35,782 nt of DNA, from positions 1 to 35,782 of the forward strand of contig CAJBQQ010000027.1 of NCBI GenBank assembly GCA_903957805.1, given 5' to 3'. The position numbers and the translations under genes were made by a program. Shown here in pieces: positions 32,251-35,782 of the stretch (its first letter is position 1; each line of letters begins with the position of its first letter). This stretch comes from an uncultured Pseudomonadota bacterium (lineage in GTDB: Bacteria; Pseudomonadota; Gammaproteobacteria; Burkholderiales; Nitrosomonadaceae). The notes under the pieces were generated by a model that had not been told where the DNA came from, searched no databases, and saw only the letters and a list, made by a program, of their open reading frames with translations.

Positions 32251-33507
32251 ATGAAGGCCAACAACAGAGTTAGCGCGATGCTAGTGCTGATGTTTGTTCT
32301 ATTCATTTCCATTTTCATGGCATGGCAGCATTACTCATCTAGTGTTCCGAGTATTAAAGTCGGAATACTGCACTCTTTAACCGGTCCCATGGCGATCAGA
32401 GAAAGACCGCTGGTAGATGCACTGCAGCTAGCGATCGAAGAGGCAAATGCCGCAGGTGGTATCAATGGCCAAAAGATTGAACCAGTGATCGTTGACTGTC
32501 GCTCGGAGCCTCTATATTGCGGCCAACAGGCAGAGCGTCTCATCACTACAGACAAGGTAAAGGCACTCTTCGGTTGCTGGACATCCGCCTGCCGTCAAGC
32601 GGTTAAGCCTGTGGTTGAGAGGCATCAGGGATTGCTCTTTTACTCGGTCCAGTATGAAGGGATGGAGCAATCACCCAATATCATTTACACCGGCGCCACA
32701 CCGAATCAGCAGGCTGCACCGGTGGTACATTGGGCATTAGAGACACTCGACAAGCGCGACAAATCTAATAAGCGCGTCTACCTGGTTGGGTCAGATTATA
32801 TTTTCCCACGGGTGACCAACCTCCTCATTAAAGACTTGTTGGCGGCACAGGGAGCGACGGTGGTGGGAGAGCGCTACCTCCCATTAGGATCAAGTAAGGT
32901 GGTCGAACTGGTCGCTGATATCCTCCAAAAACGACCGGATATGATCCTGAATACTATCGAGGGTGATAGTGCGGTCGCTTTCTTTCGTGAATTGAATAGG
33001 ATCGGAATCACACCGGACAAGATTCCGGTGCTGTCGTTTAGCATTGCAGAGGTTGACCTAGCAGCCAAAGATGCCGCACCGATGGAGGGTCACTATGCCG
33101 CCTGGAATTATTTCCAGAGGATTCAGTCACCACAGAATCAGGTCTTCTTACAAAGGTTTCATAATCGCTACGGTCAGAAAGCGGTGGTTGATGACCCGAT
33201 GGAGGCATCCTATATCAGCCTGCAGCTTTGGGTTCAGGCGGTACACGAAGCTGGTTCAGCCGAACCAAATCAGGTGCAGCGTACGATCCTACGACAGAGC
33301 TTGCTCGCACCGGAGGGTGTGATTTCACTCGACTCAGCGACTCGTCACTTGTGGAGAGTCACCCGGATTGGTAAGGCCCGAGCGGATGGACAGTTCGACA
33401 TTGTTTGGGATTCTGGTCGCCCACTTGAGCCTTCTCCCTTTCCCACATACCGTACTCGAGAGGAGTGGGGACACTTACTAAAAGCGATTGAGGGAGCGGG
33501 GTCATGA
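32251..33507 (+). CDS. Membrane-anchored periplasmic binding protein (urea/amide-type, Peripla_BP_5/UrtA/AmiC-like)
   Basis: The 418-residue protein has one N-terminal hydrophobic helix (about 9-26) with no lipobox and no clear AxA cleavage site, so it may stay anchored. The remainder is a type-I periplasmic binding fold: SIKVGILHSLTGPMAIRE, ALQLAIEEANAAGGINGQ, KALFGCWTSACRQAVKPVVE and RVYLVGSDYIFPRVTN, close to the UrtA/FmdD/AmiC group that binds urea or short amides. MEASYISLQLWVQAV matches the hinge region of the same group. The ligand cannot be fixed from sequence. No ABC permease or ATPase is seen next to it in the window. Its stop overlaps the start of the sensor kinase (ATGA), suggesting a sensing role. 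GGAG lies 7 bases before the ATG. Confidence 0.87.
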   Translation: MKANNRVSAMLVLMFVLFISIFMAWQHYSSSVPSIKVGILHSLTGPMAIRERPLVDALQLAIEEANAAGGINGQKIEPVIVDCRSEPLYCGQQAERLITTDKVKALFGCWTSACRQAVKPVVERHQGLLFYSVQYEGMEQSPNIIYTGATPNQQAAPVVHWALETLDKRDKSNKRVYLVGSDYIFPRVTNLLIKDLLAAQGATVVGERYLPLGSSKVVELVADILQKRPDMILNTIEGDSAVAFFRELNRIGITPDKIPVLSFSIAEVDLAAKDAAPMEGHYAAWNYFQRIQSPQNQVFLQRFHNRYGQKAVVDDPMEASYISLQLWVQAVHEAGSAEPNQVQRTILRQSLLAPEGVISLDSATRHLWRVTRIGKARADGQFDIVWDSGRPLEPSPFPTYRTREEWGHLLKAIEGAGS

Positions 33508-35782
33508 AGTTCACCTCACTCACACAACGTTTCATGGCTTGGTTCGCGGCGGTCTCGCTGCTGCCAATTATTATGGCAGGATACGGTCTGCTGCGCGCCT
33601 TCGAGACTGAACTACAGAAAACAGCGATTCAGCAGGTTTCCGCCATCGCAGATAAAAAAGTAGAGCAGATCGATGGTTACCTGCGTGAACGACTTCTCGA
33701 TACCCGAGTGATACATACCGCCAGTACAACACGCGCAGCCATGCGTGACTTTACCCGGGTATTTCACCAGAACGGAATGGGGAGTGATGCTTATCGCCGA
33801 CTGGATGCGAGCTACCGAGATCACTTCGAGAGATTTGTTGAGGATGCTGGTTATTACGATCTATTTTTAATTTCTCCACAGGGTACGGTGGTCTATTCAC
33901 ATGCCCATGAGTCTGATTTCGCTACCGACTTAATTAGCGGCCCTCATCGTAACAGCGGGCTCGGCATCGTCACTCGGCAGGCACTGAACATGCTACAAAG
34001 TGGTGTCTCTGACTTTGAGTATTATTCTCCATCAGGTGGTGCCATCGCTGCTTTCATGGCATTTCCAATCGTGATCCAGGGGAAGATTGAAGGTGTGTTG
34101 GCATTGCAGATCTATAGCGAGAAGGTGTTTCAGGTGTTAACAGATAATGTAGGTCTAGGTGTCACCGGTGAGACTGTGGTCACTCGTCTCGAGGATGGTC
34201 ATACAGCCTTAGTGATGGCCCCCTTGAAGGATGATCTGAATGCGGCTCTGAAACTAAAAATACCTCTTTCTGCAGCGATCTGGAGCAGCCTTCATGGAGA
34301 ACGCGGGGCCGGACTCACGGTTGATTACCGTAACAAGGAGGTGGTCGCGGCATGGCGGTATCTGCCTCGCATGGGATGGGGAATGGAAGTCAAGATGGAT
34401 GCGGACGAGGTATTCGCTCCTGTTCACCGGATGCGAACACTCAGCCTGTTGATTCTGGGTCTGACACTCCTCGCCGCCATTCTGGGGGCTGCACTATTTA
34501 GTCGTCGTATGGTCAATACCTTAAAGACACTCAGCCGTAGTGCGCAGGATATTGCTGCAGGGAGCCTGCATCACCGTGTGCCGGTTCAAGGTTGGGATGA
34601 GATCGGGCAGTTGGCGCGTAGTTTCAATGCAATGACAGAGCGATTGAGTGCAAGTAACCACGAGCGTGAATCGGCTGAGGATGATCTTCGAAAGCTTAAC
34701 CAAGACTTGGAGAGTAGGGTAGCAGAGCGGACTGAAGACTTGGAGCAGGCTAATGCAATCCTAATCAGCAAGGAGGAGGAGACCCGATCGGTGGTCGAGC
34801 ATATGGAGGACTGTGTTGTTACGGTAGATGAGAATGGAATCATCCTCTCCACTAACCCAGTCATGGAAAAGATCTTCGGATATAGCCGAGATGAAGTGAT
34901 TGGACAGGATGTCGGTATGCTGATGTCAGAGCCTCATCGCAGTAAGCATGAAAGTTATATGGTGAGATACCGACTGACAGGGCAGGGTCAGGAGTATGTG
35001 TCGGGCTCACATGGTGTGGGAATTGGTCGTGAGGTTGAGGGGGTTCACAAGAATGGTGAGCCCATCGCTCTATACCTAGCAGTCAGCGAATACTATGTGG
35101 GCGGTAAACGTTACTTCACCGGGTTGATGCGTGACATCCGAGAACGCAAACAGGTGGAGCAAGCATTGCGCGGAAGCGAGCAACGATTACGGGCCATTGT
35201 GGATAATATGGCCGCCTTTGTCGGTGAGATGACGCCAGATGGGGTGCTGGTGGAGATCAACCGTGCTGCTCTTGAGGTTGGGGGGGTGCAGAGCCAAGAC
35301 GTGATCGGCAAGAGGCTTGAAGAGACTTGGTGGTTCTCTCATTCTCCCGAAGTTCAGGCACAGATACGAGATGATATCGAGAGAGCTCTACAGGGACAAA
35401 TCGTGCGACATGATCTGGATGTCCGCATGATCGGTGGTGATCTTATGACCATTGATTTCATGCTGGTACCGGTCCATGACACCGATGGACGAGTGATCAA
35501 GCTGATCCCTTCAGGCGTTGATATCAGTATTCGGATTCATATCATGAAGGATCTCGATCAGGCCCGCCTGGAGGCAGAGCAGGCCAACCGAGCCAAGTCA
35601 ACATTCCTTGCTGCGATGAGTCACGAGATCAGAACCCCGATGAATGGGGTGATCGGCATGGCAGATGTGTTGCAGCAGAGCAGCCTCACCGGTCACCAGA
35701 CGGAGATGGTTGACCTCATCCGTGAATCGGCCTTCGCGCTGCTCGATATCATTGACGATATTCTCGATTTCTCTAAGATCGA
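33504..35782 (+). CDS. PAS-domain sensor histidine kinase, partial (3' end outside window)
   Basis: The frame is open from the ATG at 33504 to the window end (759 codons). The order is: first membrane helix (about 11-31), a periplasmic sensor of about 280 residues (dCache-like, with YDLFLISPQGTVVYSHAHE), a second helix (about 313-333, LSLLILGLTLLAAILGAALF), HAMP (to about 385), a coiled coil, PAS1 (about 431-550, VVEHMEDCVVTVDENGIILS), PAS2 (about 562-690), then HisKA with H707 in LAAMSHEIRTPMNGVIGMAD. The style of the H-box is that of hybrid kinases, so a catalytic ATPase and receiver are likely downstream, but not seen. The ATG overlaps the binding-protein stop by 4 bp. Confidence 0.92.
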   Translation, partial: MKFTSLTQRFMAWFAAVSLLPIIMAGYGLLRAFETELQKTAIQQVSAIADKKVEQIDGYLRERLLDTRVIHTASTTRAAMRDFTRVFHQNGMGSDAYRRLDASYRDHFERFVEDAGYYDLFLISPQGTVVYSHAHESDFATDLISGPHRNSGLGIVTRQALNMLQSGVSDFEYYSPSGGAIAAFMAFPIVIQGKIEGVLALQIYSEKVFQVLTDNVGLGVTGETVVTRLEDGHTALVMAPLKDDLNAALKLKIPLSAAIWSSLHGERGAGLTVDYRNKEVVAAWRYLPRMGWGMEVKMDADEVFAPVHRMRTLSLLILGLTLLAAILGAALFSRRMVNTLKTLSRSAQDIAAGSLHHRVPVQGWDEIGQLARSFNAMTERLSASNHERESAEDDLRKLNQDLESRVAERTEDLEQANAILISKEEETRSVVEHMEDCVVTVDENGIILSTNPVMEKIFGYSRDEVIGQDVGMLMSEPHRSKHESYMVRYRLTGQGQEYVSGSHGVGIGREVEGVHKNGEPIALYLAVSEYYVGGKRYFTGLMRDIRERKQVEQALRGSEQRLRAIVDNMAAFVGEMTPDGVLVEINRAALEVGGVQSQDVIGKRLEETWWFSHSPEVQAQIRDDIERALQGQIVRHDLDVRMIGGDLMTIDFMLVPVHDTDGRVIKLIPSGVDISIRIHIMKDLDQARLEAEQANRAKSTFLAAMSHEIRTPMNGVIGMADVLQQSSLTGHQTEMVDLIRESAFALLDIIDDILDFSKI

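Noticed and set aside
1..35782. CRISPR array, tRNA or rRNA genes, insertion sequences, prophage
   Set aside because: No spaced direct-repeat array, no tRNA-like folds noticed in the gaps, and no transposase, integrase or phage-like protein among the frames. tRNA absence was judged by eye only.

Overview
The window is chromosomal DNA from a Gram-negative proteobacterium, most likely a betaproteobacterium (Nitrosomonadales-like). This rests on the gene orders gpmA-envC-ctpA-moeB, rhodanese-grxC-secB-SH3-gpsA-trmL and bioB-bioF-bioH-bioC-bioD, an slmA gene next to argB, a prpD-acnA pair and an exosortase-associated (TIGR04073-like) small protein. No rRNA or tRNA gene is present to fix the taxon. 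Coding density is high. I saw no insertion sequence, phage gene, CRISPR array or tRNA.

Layout. 1-3467: tail of an RND adaptor and a complete CzcA/CusA-like RND pump. 3565-5110: argB and slmA. 5107-9389, minus strand: gpmA, envC, ctpA and moeB, a cell-wall and housekeeping run. 9661-12406: a rhodanese-like membrane protein without its catalytic cysteine, grxC, secB, a periplasmic SH3 protein and gpsA, with trmL convergent. 12939-14141: a gene-poor, AT-rich stretch holding one small exported protein and the leader of the biotin operon, which has a promoter candidate, an 8-bp tandem repeat and a perfect palindrome. 14142-18621: bioBFHCD, covering pimeloyl-ACP production (BioC, BioH) and all ring-assembly steps except BioA. 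18657-20428: an alpha/beta hydrolase coupled to a lipoprotein zinc aminopeptidase. 20450-23579: an O-methyltransferase, a short-chain dehydrogenase and a large lipoprotein of unknown role. 23812-28145: prpD and a long acnA. 28391-32062: a YbaL-type cation/proton antiporter, an ArsC-type reductase, a Cys-rich exported protein and an Old Yellow Enzyme. 32251-end: a membrane-anchored periplasmic binding protein whose stop codon overlaps the start of a PAS-containing sensor histidine kinase, cut by the window end.

Most genes are ordinary core genes. The observations most worth following up are the binding-protein/histidine-kinase pair, the palindrome in the bioB leader, the Cys-less rhodanese, the roughly 50-residue insertion in AcnA, the Cys-rich secreted protein beside arsC, and a possible small minus-strand ORF with its own terminator in front of prpD. 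I did not find clear evidence of an entirely new multi-gene system.
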